NCBI RefSeq assembly: GCF_010993975.1
Contig: NZ_JAACZO010000002.1
Location: forward strand, 117,275-181,274
Reading direction: 5' to 3'
Length of the DNA stretch: 64,000 bases
Source: Halomonas faecis
GTDB taxonomy: Bacteria; Pseudomonadota; Gammaproteobacteria; Pseudomonadales; Halomonadaceae
Shown here: in pieces, positions 9,157 to 17,727 of the stretch
Numbering within the stretch: position 1 is the first letter of the stretch
Layout of the letters: each line of letters opens with the position of its first letter
The notes under the pieces: model-generated
What the model saw: only the letters and a program-made list of their open reading frames with translations
Database searches by the model: none
What the model was told of the DNA's origin: nothing
Made by a program: the position numbers and the translations under genes

Positions 9157-9176
9157 AACCTAGCAAGTGCTAGGTT
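9157..9176. promoter_or_regulatory. Perfect 20-bp palindrome, possible second operator
   Basis: AACCTAGCA-AG-TGCTAGGTT is a perfect 9-bp inverted repeat with a 2-nt centre, 89 bp before the acyl-CoA dehydrogenase ATG. The compact form resembles TetR-type operators of acyl-CoA metabolism rather than a terminator, since no T-run follows. The cognate regulator is not obvious in this window; PsrA's motif is different. Confidence 0.5.
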
Positions 9177-9264
9177 GGCCTGCATTGAGCCAACGCTGCG
9201 GTGGTGACCCCTGTCGCCGACCATGACGTTTCCGTCTCCACGTCGTAACCAAGAGGATGCCCCG

Positions 9265-10431
9265 ATGGATTTTTCCCTGACCGATGACCAGAAGGCGCTC
9301 GTCCAGGCCGCTGCCGATTTTTCCCGCGCCGAGTTGGCGGAGCACGCCGCCGAGTGGGATGCGACGTCGCACTTTCCGGTCGATGTCATCCGCCGTGCCG
9401 GCGAGACGGGCTTGCTGGGCATTTACATTCCCGAGGACCGCGGTGGTCTGGGGCTGTCGCGCCTGGACGCCTCACTGATCTTCGAGCAGCTTTCTCAAGG
9501 GTGCATCGCCACGACCGCCTATCTTACCATCCACAACATGGTGGCATGGATGGTGGCGAGCTGGGGCAGCGAGGCGCTTCGCGAGACCTGGGTGGAGCGT
9601 CTGGTGAGCGGTGAGTGCCTGGGCTGTTACTGCCTCACCGAGCCCGGCTCTGGCTCGGATGCCGCCAGCCTGCGTACCAAGGCGGAGCGCGACGGCGACG
9701 ACTACGTCATCAGCGGCTCCAAGATGTTCATTTCCGGTGCCGGGGCCAACGACGCGCTGGTGGTGATGGCACGCACCGGCGAACCCGACAGCGGTGCTGC
9801 CGGCGTGTCGGCGATTCTCGTTCCCGCCGATGCCGCCGGCATCGAATACGGCAAGAACGAAGACAAGATGGGCTGGAAGAGCCAACCCACGCGCTTGATC
9901 AGCTTCGACGGCGTGCGCGTGCCGGTAGGCAATCGCCTCGGTGCGGAGGGCGAGGGTTTCAAGCTCGCCATGAAAGGGCTCGACGGCGGCCGTCTGAACA
10001 TCGCCAGTTGTTCGCTGGGTGCCGCCCAGCATGCCCTGACGCTGGCGCGCGACTACATGATCGAGCGCAAGCAGTTCGGTCGCGAACTGGCCGGTTTCCA
10101 GGCCCTGCAGTTCAAGCTGGCCGACATGGCCACCGAGCTGACCGCGGCACGCCTGATGGTGCGCCACGCCGCCTGGCGGCTCGACCAGGGAGACCCAGAT
10201 GCGACGGCCCATTGCGCCATGGCCAAGCGATTTGCCACCGACATGGGCTTCGACGTGTGCAACGAGGCGTTGCAGATCCATGGCGGTTACGGTTACCTCA
10301 GGGAGTTTCCGCTGGAGCGCATGGTGCGCGACACTCGGGTGCATCAGATCCTCGAGGGCACCAACGAGATCATGCGTGTGATCGTGGCCCGCCGCCTGCT
10401 GGCGGATGGCGTGATCGAAGCGCTGCAATGA
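9265..10431 (+). CDS. Acyl-CoA dehydrogenase, probable isobutyryl-CoA dehydrogenase
   Basis: FAD-dependent dehydrogenase of 388 residues. Motifs are CYCLTEPGSGSDAASL (FAD/substrate loop), RKQFGRELAGFQALQFKLADM, IHGGYGYLREFPLERMVRDTRV and the catalytic glutamate in ILEGTNEIMR. ATG 9265 gives the standard start MDFSLTDDQ and has AAGAGG upstream; an upstream in-frame start at 9223 is less likely. It is the first gene of an operon with 3-hydroxyisobutyryl-CoA hydrolase and mmsB. That places it at the isobutyryl-CoA to methacrylyl-CoA step of valine degradation. Substrate is inferred from the operon. Confidence 0.88.
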   Translation: MDFSLTDDQKALVQAAADFSRAELAEHAAEWDATSHFPVDVIRRAGETGLLGIYIPEDRGGLGLSRLDASLIFEQLSQGCIATTAYLTIHNMVAWMVASWGSEALRETWVERLVSGECLGCYCLTEPGSGSDAASLRTKAERDGDDYVISGSKMFISGAGANDALVVMARTGEPDSGAAGVSAILVPADAAGIEYGKNEDKMGWKSQPTRLISFDGVRVPVGNRLGAEGEGFKLAMKGLDGGRLNIASCSLGAAQHALTLARDYMIERKQFGRELAGFQALQFKLADMATELTAARLMVRHAAWRLDQGDPDATAHCAMAKRFATDMGFDVCNEALQIHGGYGYLREFPLERMVRDTRVHQILEGTNEIMRVIVARRLLADGVIEALQ

Positions 10432-10450
10432 CAATCAGGAGAGAACGAGC

Positions 10451-11605
10451 ATGACGGATCTTGCGGTCATCTTCGATGAACTGCCCACTCGCGACGGCGG
10501 CCGAATCGGCGTGGCCACGCTCAACGCGCCCAAGTCGCTCAATGCCCTGTCGCTGGAGATGGCACGGCAGCTCGATGCCAAGCTGGATGCCTGGGCGGTG
10601 GATCGCAGTGTCGTGGCGGTGTGGCTGGAAGGAGCGGGCGACAAGGCCTTCTGCGCCGGCGGCGACATCGTGGCGCTCTACCGCTCCATGACCGAGGAGG
10701 GCGAGAACCGCGGCGCCGGTCGCGACAGCGTCTTTGCCGAGACGTATTTCACCACGGAGTACCGGCTCGATTACCGCATTCACTCCTACCCCAAGCCGCT
10801 GCTGGTGTGGGGTGACGGCATCGTGATGGGCGGCGGTCTCGGGTTGATGTCCGGCGCGTCCCAGCGCCTGGTCACCGAGACCACACGCATTGCCATGCCG
10901 GAAATCTCCATTGGCCTGTATCCCGACATCGGTGCCAGTTGGTTCCTCAATCGCATGCCGCCGGGAGTGGGGGCCTATCTCGGCCTCACCGGGGCGCAGC
11001 TCAATGCACGCGACGCCCTGGACCTGGGCATGGCGGACCGCTTCGTGCCCCGCGAGCGACGCGAGGCGCTGCTCGCGGCGCTGGTCGCAGCTGATTACGG
11101 TTCGCGGTCTCCCGGGGCGCTACGTGCCGCGGTTCAGGAAGCCCTCGACGAGCACGAGTCTCGCGATGCGGCGCCGGACGGACGGGTGTGGCCGCATCTC
11201 GATCACATCCAGCGGCTGGTCGGGCAGGTCGGTGCTTCCAGCGCCGTACGGCGGATTCTCGACGACGACAGCGATGCCGAGTGGCTTGCCGCCAACCGGG
11301 AGCGTCTTGCCGTGGGCAGTCCGCTTTCGGCGCATCTCGTGTGGCGCATGCTCGAGCGCCATCGACATACCAGCCTGGCCGAGGCTTTCCGCGACGAGCT
11401 CTCGCTCTCCGTGCAGTGCTGCCGTCAGGGCGACATCGCCGAGGGGGTGAGGGCGCTGCTGATCGACAAGGACAAGAGCCCCCGGTGGCGACATGCGGAT
11501 GCCGCCAGCGTACCGGAGGAGGACGTCCAGGCGATGATGACGCCATTATGGTCGGACGAGGAGAACCCGCTGCGCGACCTGGGCAGCGGTCATCGCGTCG
11601 GCTGA
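10451..11605 (+). CDS. 3-hydroxyisobutyryl-CoA hydrolase (enoyl-CoA hydratase fold)
   Basis: A crotonase-superfamily protein of 384 residues, longer than hydratases (about 260) and typical of HIBYL-CoA hydrolases. The oxyanion-hole regions are KAFCAGGDIVALYRSM and GDGIVMGGGLGLM, and the family-typical MPEISIGLYPDIGASWFL follows. The C-terminal extension is characteristic. It releases 3-hydroxyisobutyrate, the substrate of the next gene product MmsB. It starts 19 bp after the dehydrogenase. Confidence 0.9.
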   Translation: MTDLAVIFDELPTRDGGRIGVATLNAPKSLNALSLEMARQLDAKLDAWAVDRSVVAVWLEGAGDKAFCAGGDIVALYRSMTEEGENRGAGRDSVFAETYFTTEYRLDYRIHSYPKPLLVWGDGIVMGGGLGLMSGASQRLVTETTRIAMPEISIGLYPDIGASWFLNRMPPGVGAYLGLTGAQLNARDALDLGMADRFVPRERREALLAALVAADYGSRSPGALRAAVQEALDEHESRDAAPDGRVWPHLDHIQRLVGQVGASSAVRRILDDDSDAEWLAANRERLAVGSPLSAHLVWRMLERHRHTSLAEAFRDELSLSVQCCRQGDIAEGVRALLIDKDKSPRWRHADAASVPEEDVQAMMTPLWSDEENPLRDLGSGHRVG

Positions 11606-11659
11606 TGGCGGCGACGCGACGCCACACGAATTTGCCACGACAAGACAGGAGCTACATCA

Positions 11660-12562
11660 ATGAAAATCGCCTTCATCGGACTGGGCAACATGGGGGCCCC
11701 CATGGCCACCAACCTGGTCAAGGCCGGGCATGACGTCCATGTCTTCGACCTGGTCGAGGGAGCCGTCAAGGCACTGGAAGCCGAGGGTGCGACGCGCGGC
11801 GAAAGCGCCCAGGCCGTGGCGCGTGGAGCCGAGGTGGTCATTTCCATGCTGCCGGCGGGCGCCCATGTGCGCGGTCTCTACCTGGGCCGCGACGGCCAGT
11901 CGGGCCTGTTCGATGCGCTCGATGGCAAGCCGCTGATCGTCGACGCCTCGACCATCTCGCCGGAGGATGCCCGCTTCGTTGGCGCAGCGGCGGCCGAACG
12001 CGGCCTCACCTATCTCGATGCGCCGGTTTCCGGTGGCGTGGGGGGCGCCAAGGCGGGCACCCTGACATTCATCGTCGGTGGCCCCGAGGCAGGCTTCGAA
12101 AAGGCCAGGCCGGTACTCGAGGGCATGGGCAAGAACATCTTCCATGCCGGTGAGGTGGGTGCCGGCCAGGTCGCCAAGATCTGCAACAACATGCTGCTGG
12201 GCATCCTCATGAGCGGTACCGCCGAGGCCCTGGCTCTGGGCGTGAAGAACGGCATGGATCCGGCGGTGCTCTCCGAGATCATGAAGCAGAGCAGCGGCGG
12301 CAACTGGGCGCTCAACGTCTACAATCCCTGGCCTGGCGTCATGGAAGGCTCGGCGGCCTCACGCGACTATCAGGGCGGCTTCCTCACCGATCTCATGGCC
12401 AAGGATCTGGGGCTGGCTTGGGAGCTTGCGCTGGGCAGCAAGAGCTCGGTGCCGATGGGCTCCCAGGCGCGCAACCTGTTCGCCCTGCACAGCGCCCAGG
12501 GCCATGGCCAACTGGATTTCTCCAGCATCCAGGAGCTGTATCGAGCTGGGGAAGAGGGCTGA
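11660..12562 (+). CDS. mmsB: 3-hydroxyisobutyrate dehydrogenase
   Basis: NAD-dependent oxidation of 3-hydroxyisobutyrate to methylmalonate semialdehyde. The 300-residue protein has the Rossmann motif GLGNMGAPMATNLVKAGH, the substrate loop DAPVSGGVGGAKAGTL and the catalytic lysine in GQVAKICNNMLLG. It closes the valine operon; an intrinsic terminator follows 28 bp later. The partner mmsA (methylmalonate semialdehyde dehydrogenase) is not in the window. Confidence 0.95.
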   Translation: MKIAFIGLGNMGAPMATNLVKAGHDVHVFDLVEGAVKALEAEGATRGESAQAVARGAEVVISMLPAGAHVRGLYLGRDGQSGLFDALDGKPLIVDASTISPEDARFVGAAAAERGLTYLDAPVSGGVGGAKAGTLTFIVGGPEAGFEKARPVLEGMGKNIFHAGEVGAGQVAKICNNMLLGILMSGTAEALALGVKNGMDPAVLSEIMKQSSGGNWALNVYNPWPGVMEGSAASRDYQGGFLTDLMAKDLGLAWELALGSKSSVPMGSQARNLFALHSAQGHGQLDFSSIQELYRAGEEG

Positions 12563-12589
12563 CCCTGTCTTTGGCAGCTCATCGCGAAA

Positions 12590-12613
12590 CGGGCACAATC
12601 GGGTGCCCGTTTT
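12590..12613 (+). terminator. Rho-independent terminator after mmsB
   Basis: CGGGCAC (12590-12596) pairs with GTGCCCG (12603-12609) over a 6-nt loop and is followed by TTTT. It separates the valine operon from the downstream MATE gene. Confidence 0.8.
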
Positions 12614-12629
12614 GTCGTCGAGAGTCCGA

Positions 12630-14021
12630 ATGAGCGCCCGCACGCCTGCTTCCCCTGCCGCTTCCCGCCGTCCTGCCCGCCGCGAGCTGCTCGACGGCCC
12701 CATCGCCGCCACCCTGCTGCGCAAGAGCCTGCCGGTCGTCGGCGGCATGATCGCCATGATGAGCTTCAACCTCGTGGATGCCTGGTTCATCGCCCGGCTG
12801 GGTACCCAGCCGCTGGCGGCGGTGTCTTTCACCTTTCCGGTGGTGTTCTCGGTGATCAGCCTGGCGATCGGTCTGGGCATCGGCACCTCGGCGGTGGTGG
12901 CCCGTCGCCTGGGGCAGGATGACGTGGCGACGGTGCGCCGTCGGGCCACCGATGCCGCCTTGCTCGCACTGGTCGTGGGCGTGGCGCTGAGCCTGGTCGG
13001 GCTGGCAACGCTAGAGCCGCTGTTCCGCCTGTTGGGCGCCGATGCGGCATTGCTGCCCCACATCCGTGACTACATGGGCATCTGGTACCTGGGGGCGGCG
13101 GTGGTGATCGTGCCACGGGTGCTCAACAGCGTGCTGCGCGCCCAGGGCAACACCCTGGTTCCAGGGCTGATGATGGCGTTGGCCGCCGTGCTCAACGGGC
13201 TGCTCGACTGGCTGTTGATCTTCGGTGTGGGTCCCTTGCCCGCACTGGGCGTCTCCGGTGCGGCACTGGCTAGCGTATCGAGCTGGGGGCTGATGAGTGT
13301 CGCCCTATGCTTCCAGCGCTCACTGCGTGAGCTCAGCGATCTCGCCGGCCTGACCCTGCAGGGGCTGGTCGAATCCTGGCGGGAGCTGTCGCGAATCGCC
13401 GTGCCGGCTGCCATCACCAGTGTCTTCACGCCGCTCGCCATGGCGTTGATCACTCGCATCATGGCCGATCACGGTCACGCAGCCGTGGCGGCTTTCGGGG
13501 TCGGCACGCGTCTCGACGCCATCGCCCAGATCGCCGTGCTGGCACTCTCCATGACGTTACCGCCGCTGGTTAGTCAGAACAGCGGCGCCGGGCAGATCGC
13601 TCGAGTGCGGCGTGCCGTGCTCGGCTGTTTCGCTTTCGTACTGGCTTGGCAGCTGGCCGTGTGGCTGCTGCTGCAGCTGCTCGCCCCCTGGCTGGTGGCG
13701 AGCTACGCCGATGGGATCGCGATGGGCGAGGTGCTGCGTACCTTCTTGCTGTGGGTGCCTTTGGGACTGGGGGCCCAGGGCGTGGTGATTCTGTCGGTTT
13801 CCGCCCTCAATGCCTTGCACGAGCCGGCGCGCGCCATGCGGCTGTCGGTGATCCGGCTGTTCGTGCTCAGCGTGCCATTGGCGTGGCTGGGCGGTTGGCT
13901 TGCCGGACCCACTGGCGTTTTCCTCGGCATGCTGGTCGCCAATGGGCTGGTCGCGCTGGTGGCCTGGTGGCAGATCCGAGCGCGGCTGGCGGCGGCCGAC
14001 CGGGCGGCAGTGTCGCCTTGA
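12630..14021 (+). CDS. MATE family multidrug/Na+ exporter
   Basis: An inner-membrane efflux protein of 463 residues with 12 predicted hydrophobic segments in two similar halves. Family signatures include the first-helix region VGGMIAMMSFNLVDAWFIARLG and the PLAAVSFTFPVVF segment. ATG 12630 was chosen because the upstream frame (to 12426) overlaps mmsB coding DNA and the terminator. The N-terminal Pro/Ala/Arg-rich leader of about 20 residues is cytoplasmic. Substrates cannot be told from sequence. Confidence 0.88.
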   Translation: MSARTPASPAASRRPARRELLDGPIAATLLRKSLPVVGGMIAMMSFNLVDAWFIARLGTQPLAAVSFTFPVVFSVISLAIGLGIGTSAVVARRLGQDDVATVRRRATDAALLALVVGVALSLVGLATLEPLFRLLGADAALLPHIRDYMGIWYLGAAVVIVPRVLNSVLRAQGNTLVPGLMMALAAVLNGLLDWLLIFGVGPLPALGVSGAALASVSSWGLMSVALCFQRSLRELSDLAGLTLQGLVESWRELSRIAVPAAITSVFTPLAMALITRIMADHGHAAVAAFGVGTRLDAIAQIAVLALSMTLPPLVSQNSGAGQIARVRRAVLGCFAFVLAWQLAVWLLLQLLAPWLVASYADGIAMGEVLRTFLLWVPLGLGAQGVVILSVSALNALHEPARAMRLSVIRLFVLSVPLAWLGGWLAGPTGVFLGMLVANGLVALVAWWQIRARLAAADRAAVSP

Positions 14022-14159
14022 AACGTGATGCTGAGTAGCAGTTGGGTACGTCGTCGACAGGTCTGACCTCCTATTCGACCTGTCTTCGGCATCCGTGCAT
14101 GCCCGGCTCCGATAGCTCGCATCGTCGCCGGATCGGGTTGGCAGCGAGGCGGTTTTGCT

Positions 14160-14180
14160 CTACATTTACAAAAAATGTAG
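14160..14180. promoter_or_regulatory. AT-rich inverted repeat upstream of gcdH
   Basis: CTACATTT (14160-14167) and AAATGTAG (14173-14180) form a perfect 8-bp inverted repeat around ACAAA, 32 bp before the gcdH ATG. Such an AT-rich palindrome stands out in this GC-rich DNA and has operator geometry. No T-run or upstream gene end fits a terminator. No GcdR-type regulator gene is adjacent, so the binding protein is unknown. Confidence 0.5.
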
Positions 14181-14212
14181 AAATTATTGTCTCTGCCACC
14201 GAGGAGCCCGCC

Positions 14213-15394
14213 ATGAGTTCGATCACCCCAGTCACCTGGGACGACCCCTTCCGCCTCGTCGACCAGCTCAGTGAAGAAGAGCGCATGGTCCACCAGACCG
14301 CTCAGGACTACTGCCAGGAGAAGCTCCTGCCCCGCGTGCTGGAGGCCAACCGCCACGAGATATTCCATCGCGAGATCATGAACGAGATGGGCGAGCTCGG
14401 TTTGCTCGGTGCCACCATCGACGGCTACGGCTGCGCCGGCCTCAACTACGTCAGCTATGGCCTGATCGCCCGTGAGGTAGAGCGCGTCGATTCCGGCTAT
14501 CGCAGCGCCATGAGTGTGCAGTCGAGCCTGGTGATGTATCCCATCCACGCCTTCGGCAGCGAGGCGCAGCGCGAGAAGTACCTGCCCAAGCTGGCCAGCG
14601 GCGAGTGGGTGGGGGCGTTCGGTCTTACCGAGCCCGACCACGGTTCGGACCCGGGCGGCATGTCCACTCGCGCCATGCGCACCGACAGCGGCTGGCGTCT
14701 CAATGGCACCAAGACCTGGATCACCAATTCGCCCATCGCCGATGTCTTCGTGGTGTGGGCGCGGGATGACGAGGGCGTGATTCGCGGTTTCATTCTCGAG
14801 AAAGGCATGAAGGGCCTCTCAGCGCCCAAGATCGAGGGCAAGTTCAGTCTGCGGGCTTCCGTTACCGGCCAGATCGCCATGCAGGACGTGGAGGTCTCCG
14901 ACGAGGCGCGTTTGCCGGGCGTGACCGGGCTCAAGGGGCCGTTCTCGTGTCTCAACCGCGCCCGTTACGGCATCGCCTGGGGCAGCATGGGTGCCGCCGA
15001 GGCGTGTTGGCACGCTGCCCGCGAATACACCTTGGAACGCAAGCAGTTCGGCCGGCCGCTGGCCGCCAATCAGCTCATCCAGAAGAAGCTCGCCGACATG
15101 CAGACGGAGATCGCCCTGGGTTTGCAGGCGGCGCTGCGGGTGGGACGCATGATCGACGATGGTCAACTGGTGCCCGAGGCGATTTCGCTGATCAAGCGCA
15201 ACAACTGCGGCAAGTCGCTGGACATCGCCCGGGTGGCGCGCGACATGCACGGCGGCAACGGCATCGCCGACGAGTACCACGTGATCCGTCACGTGATGAA
15301 CCTGGAGGCGGTGAACACCTACGAGGGTACCCACGACGTCCACGCCCTGATCCTGGGACGGGCTCAGACCGGCATCCAGGCCTTTACCGGGTAA
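14213..15394 (+). CDS. gcdH: Glutaryl-CoA dehydrogenase
   Basis: Oxidative decarboxylation of glutaryl-CoA to crotonyl-CoA in lysine and tryptophan catabolism. The 393-residue protein shows GcdH hallmarks: [18 protein letters not shown] at the N-terminus, [42 protein letters not shown] and the catalytic glutamate in [20 protein letters not shown] 14213 follows GAGGAG; the longer frame from 14042 lacks similarity. The next gene, 13 bp downstream, encodes a CoA-transferase that would supply glutaryl-CoA. Confidence 0.95.
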   Translation: MSSITPVTWDDPFRLVDQLSEEERMVHQTAQDYCQEKLLPRVLEANRHEIFHREIMNEMGELGLLGATIDGYGCAGLNYVSYGLIAREVERVDSGYRSAMSVQSSLVMYPIHAFGSEAQREKYLPKLASGEWVGAFGLTEPDHGSDPGGMSTRAMRTDSGWRLNGTKTWITNSPIADVFVVWARDDEGVIRGFILEKGMKGLSAPKIEGKFSLRASVTGQIAMQDVEVSDEARLPGVTGLKGPFSCLNRARYGIAWGSMGAAEACWHAAREYTLERKQFGRPLAANQLIQKKLADMQTEIALGLQAALRVGRMIDDGQLVPEAISLIKRNNCGKSLDIARVARDMHGGNGIADEYHVIRHVMNLEAVNTYEGTHDVHALILGRAQTGIQAFTG

Positions 15395-15407
15395 TGGAGA
15401 GCTCAAG

Positions 15408-16613
15408 ATGAGCGGACCGCTGTCAGGCATCACGGTGCTCGATATGTCGCGGGTGCTGGCGGGCCCTTGGGCCGGCCAGTTGCTCGCCGACCTGGGCGCC
15501 CGGGTGATCAAGGTCGAACATCCCCAGCGCGGCGACGACACGCGTGGCTGGGGGCCGCCATGGCTGGCCGAAGACGACGACCTCGACAGGGTCGCCGCCT
15601 ATTACTTGTGCGCCAACCGTGGCAAGCGGTCGCTGGCCGTGGATATCGCCACCCACGAAGGGCAGGCGCTGGTGCGCCGGCTGGCCGCAGGGGCCGATGT
15701 GATGCTCGAGAACTTCAAGGTCGGCGGCTTGGCCAAGTACGGCCTCGACTACGCCAGCCTGAGAGCGGAGAACCCGCGGCTGATCGGCTGTTCGATCACC
15801 GGTTTCGGCCAGCAGGGCCCCTACGCTCACCGTGCCGGTTACGACTTCATGATCCAGGCCATGGGTGGGCTGATGAGCATCAGCGGCGAGCCGGACGGCA
15901 TGCCGATGAAGACCGGCGTGGCGATCACCGACGTGATGACCGGGCTCTATGCCACCGTCGGCGTGCTATCGGCACTGCATGAGCGCAGCCGCACCGGTCA
16001 AGGCCGCTATATCGACGTGGCCCTGCTCGACGTCCAGGTGGCAGCGCTCGCCAACCAGGCACTCAATGCCCTGGTCAGCGGTGCGTCGCCCGAGCGTCAC
16101 GGCAATGCGCATCCCAATATCGTGCCCTATCAGGCCTTCGCCTGTGCCGACGGTCACCTGGTGCTGACGGTGGGCAATGACAGCCAGTTCGCGCGCCTGT
16201 CCGAACTGCTCGGCCACCCGGAATGGGCGACGGACCCGGCCTATGCCACCAATGCCGCCCGGGTGGGTAACCGCGAGAGGCTGGTGTCGCAACTGCAGGC
16301 GATCCTGTCGACTCGCGGCCGCGATGCCTGGCTGGCGGATCTCGAGGCATGCGGCATTCCCGCCGGGCCGATCAATACCGTGACCGAAGTCTTCGACGAT
16401 CCCCAGGTGAAGCACCGCGGTATGCAGCGTACGCTCTCGCGCGGCGATCTGGAGGTACCCCAGGTGGCCAACCCGCTGCGCTTCGACGGCGAGTCCGCCA
16501 CCAGCGAGGTGGCTCCGCCGCGGCTCGGGCAGGACAGCGATGCGATACTGGCCGAGATGGGGCTGAGCGTCGAGGACATCGCCCGACTTCGCCGTGAGGG
16601 CGTGGTACGGTAA
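15408..16613 (+). CDS. CaiB/BaiF CoA-transferase, probable succinyl-CoA:glutarate CoA-transferase
   Basis: A 401-residue class III CoA-transferase. Motifs are VLDMSRVLAGPWAGQLLADLGARVIKVEHP, a conserved aspartate region in GYDFMIQAMGGLMSISGEPDG (catalytic Asp) and GRYIDVALLDVQVAAL. Adjacent to gcdH with a 13-bp gap, it most likely activates glutarate by CoA transfer from succinyl-CoA. Other CaiB-family substrates cannot be excluded by sequence. Confidence 0.88.
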   Translation: MSGPLSGITVLDMSRVLAGPWAGQLLADLGARVIKVEHPQRGDDTRGWGPPWLAEDDDLDRVAAYYLCANRGKRSLAVDIATHEGQALVRRLAAGADVMLENFKVGGLAKYGLDYASLRAENPRLIGCSITGFGQQGPYAHRAGYDFMIQAMGGLMSISGEPDGMPMKTGVAITDVMTGLYATVGVLSALHERSRTGQGRYIDVALLDVQVAALANQALNALVSGASPERHGNAHPNIVPYQAFACADGHLVLTVGNDSQFARLSELLGHPEWATDPAYATNAARVGNRERLVSQLQAILSTRGRDAWLADLEACGIPAGPINTVTEVFDDPQVKHRGMQRTLSRGDLEVPQVANPLRFDGESATSEVAPPRLGQDSDAILAEMGLSVEDIARLRREGVVR

Positions 16614-16658
16614 TGGCGCCGGCGCCCGAGGGCTGGCGGGCGTGTCGGGGCTCGGTGC

Positions 16659-17492
16659 TCATCTCGGCGAGAAGCGACGGTGCAGGCCCGTCTCGGCGAT
16701 CATGCGGGTGGAGATCTCCTCCACCGAGAAGCGCGTGGTGTCGATGAACGGAATGTGCATCTGGCGGTACATCGCCTCAGCCTGCTGAACCTCCTGCATG
16801 CATTGGTCCATCGAGCTGTAGCGACTGTTGGGGCGTCGCTCGTGACGAATGGCGGCCAGTCGGCGCGGGTCGATGGTCAGGCCGAACAGCTTGTGGCGCT
16901 GGCTGGCCAGTACCCGCGGCAGTTTCAGTGTGCCGTCCTCGTCCTGGTCGTCCTCGGTGAGCGGGTAGTTGGCGGCGCGGATACCGAACTGCAATGCCAG
17001 GTAGAGCGAGGTGGGCGTCTTGCCGCAGCGTGAGACGCCGATGAGGATGACGTCGGCCTTGTCGTACTGATGGGTGCGAGCGCCGTCGTCGTTGTCCAGG
17101 GCGAAATGCACCGAGTGGATGCGGTCCATGTAGACGTCATCGCGGCCGATGGAGTGGGTGCGTCCCACGCTGTAGCTGGAATGCGTGCCCAGTTCCTCCT
17201 CCAGCGGCTTGAGGAAGGTGGAAAAGATGTCGACCTTGAAACCGATCGCTTCGCGAATCACCTTGCGCACGGATTCATCGACGATGGTGTCGATGATGAT
17301 CGGCTGCTCGCCATCGCGCACCGCCGTGGCCTCGATGACCGCCACCAGCGAGTGCGCCTTGTCGAGCGTGTCGATGTAGGGTTTGGTGAGCATGCGGATC
17401 TCGACGTCCTCGAACTGGGCGAGCAGGCTGCGACCCAGGCTCTCGGCGGTGATACCGGTGCCGTCGGAAATGAAGAAGGCGGTACGGGGCAT
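16659..17492 (-). CDS. ppsR: PEP synthase regulatory protein (bifunctional kinase/phosphorylase)
   Basis: A 277-residue DUF299 protein that inactivates PpsA by ADP-dependent phosphorylation of a threonine and reactivates it by Pi-dependent removal. It starts with [15 protein letters not shown] and carries the nucleotide-binding loop [15 protein letters not shown], plus PLTEDD and the C-terminal [14 protein letters not shown]. The frame is open to 17678, but ATG 17492 gives the family start MPRTAFF. It is divergent from ppsA, its target, as in many proteobacteria. Confidence 0.95.
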   Translation of the reverse strand: MPRTAFFISDGTGITAESLGRSLLAQFEDVEIRMLTKPYIDTLDKAHSLVAVIEATAVRDGEQPIIIDTIVDESVRKVIREAIGFKVDIFSTFLKPLEEELGTHSSYSVGRTHSIGRDDVYMDRIHSVHFALDNDDGARTHQYDKADVILIGVSRCGKTPTSLYLALQFGIRAANYPLTEDDQDEDGTLKLPRVLASQRHKLFGLTIDPRRLAAIRHERRPNSRYSSMDQCMQEVQQAEAMYRQMHIPFIDTTRFSVEEISTRMIAETGLHRRFSPR

Positions 17493-17727
17493 GGCGAGGT
17501 AGGCTTTCGTAACGGGGCGACTCGCCCATTGTCCGGCCTGGCGCTTGCGTCGGCAAGCCGGCTTCGCACCGCCACTACACGAACCCGGCCAGACCGCCAG
17601 CTGTTGTAAAAATCCTCCACTGCCTTCGATGTTAGACCAATGGCGAATATGGCGCCGAGCGGGTAAGGTGGCGACCATCGCATTGGAGCCTGCCGCCAGG
17701 GCGGGCGTCGCAGATCAAGGGGGTCTC

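Noticed and set aside
17600..17616. A Ter-like string GCTGTTGTAAAAA upstream of ppsA, resembling the E. coli Ter core TATGTTGTAACTAA
   Set aside because: Only about 11 of 15 positions agree, it is a single occurrence, and Ter sites of this lineage are unknown. It is not reported as a Ter site.
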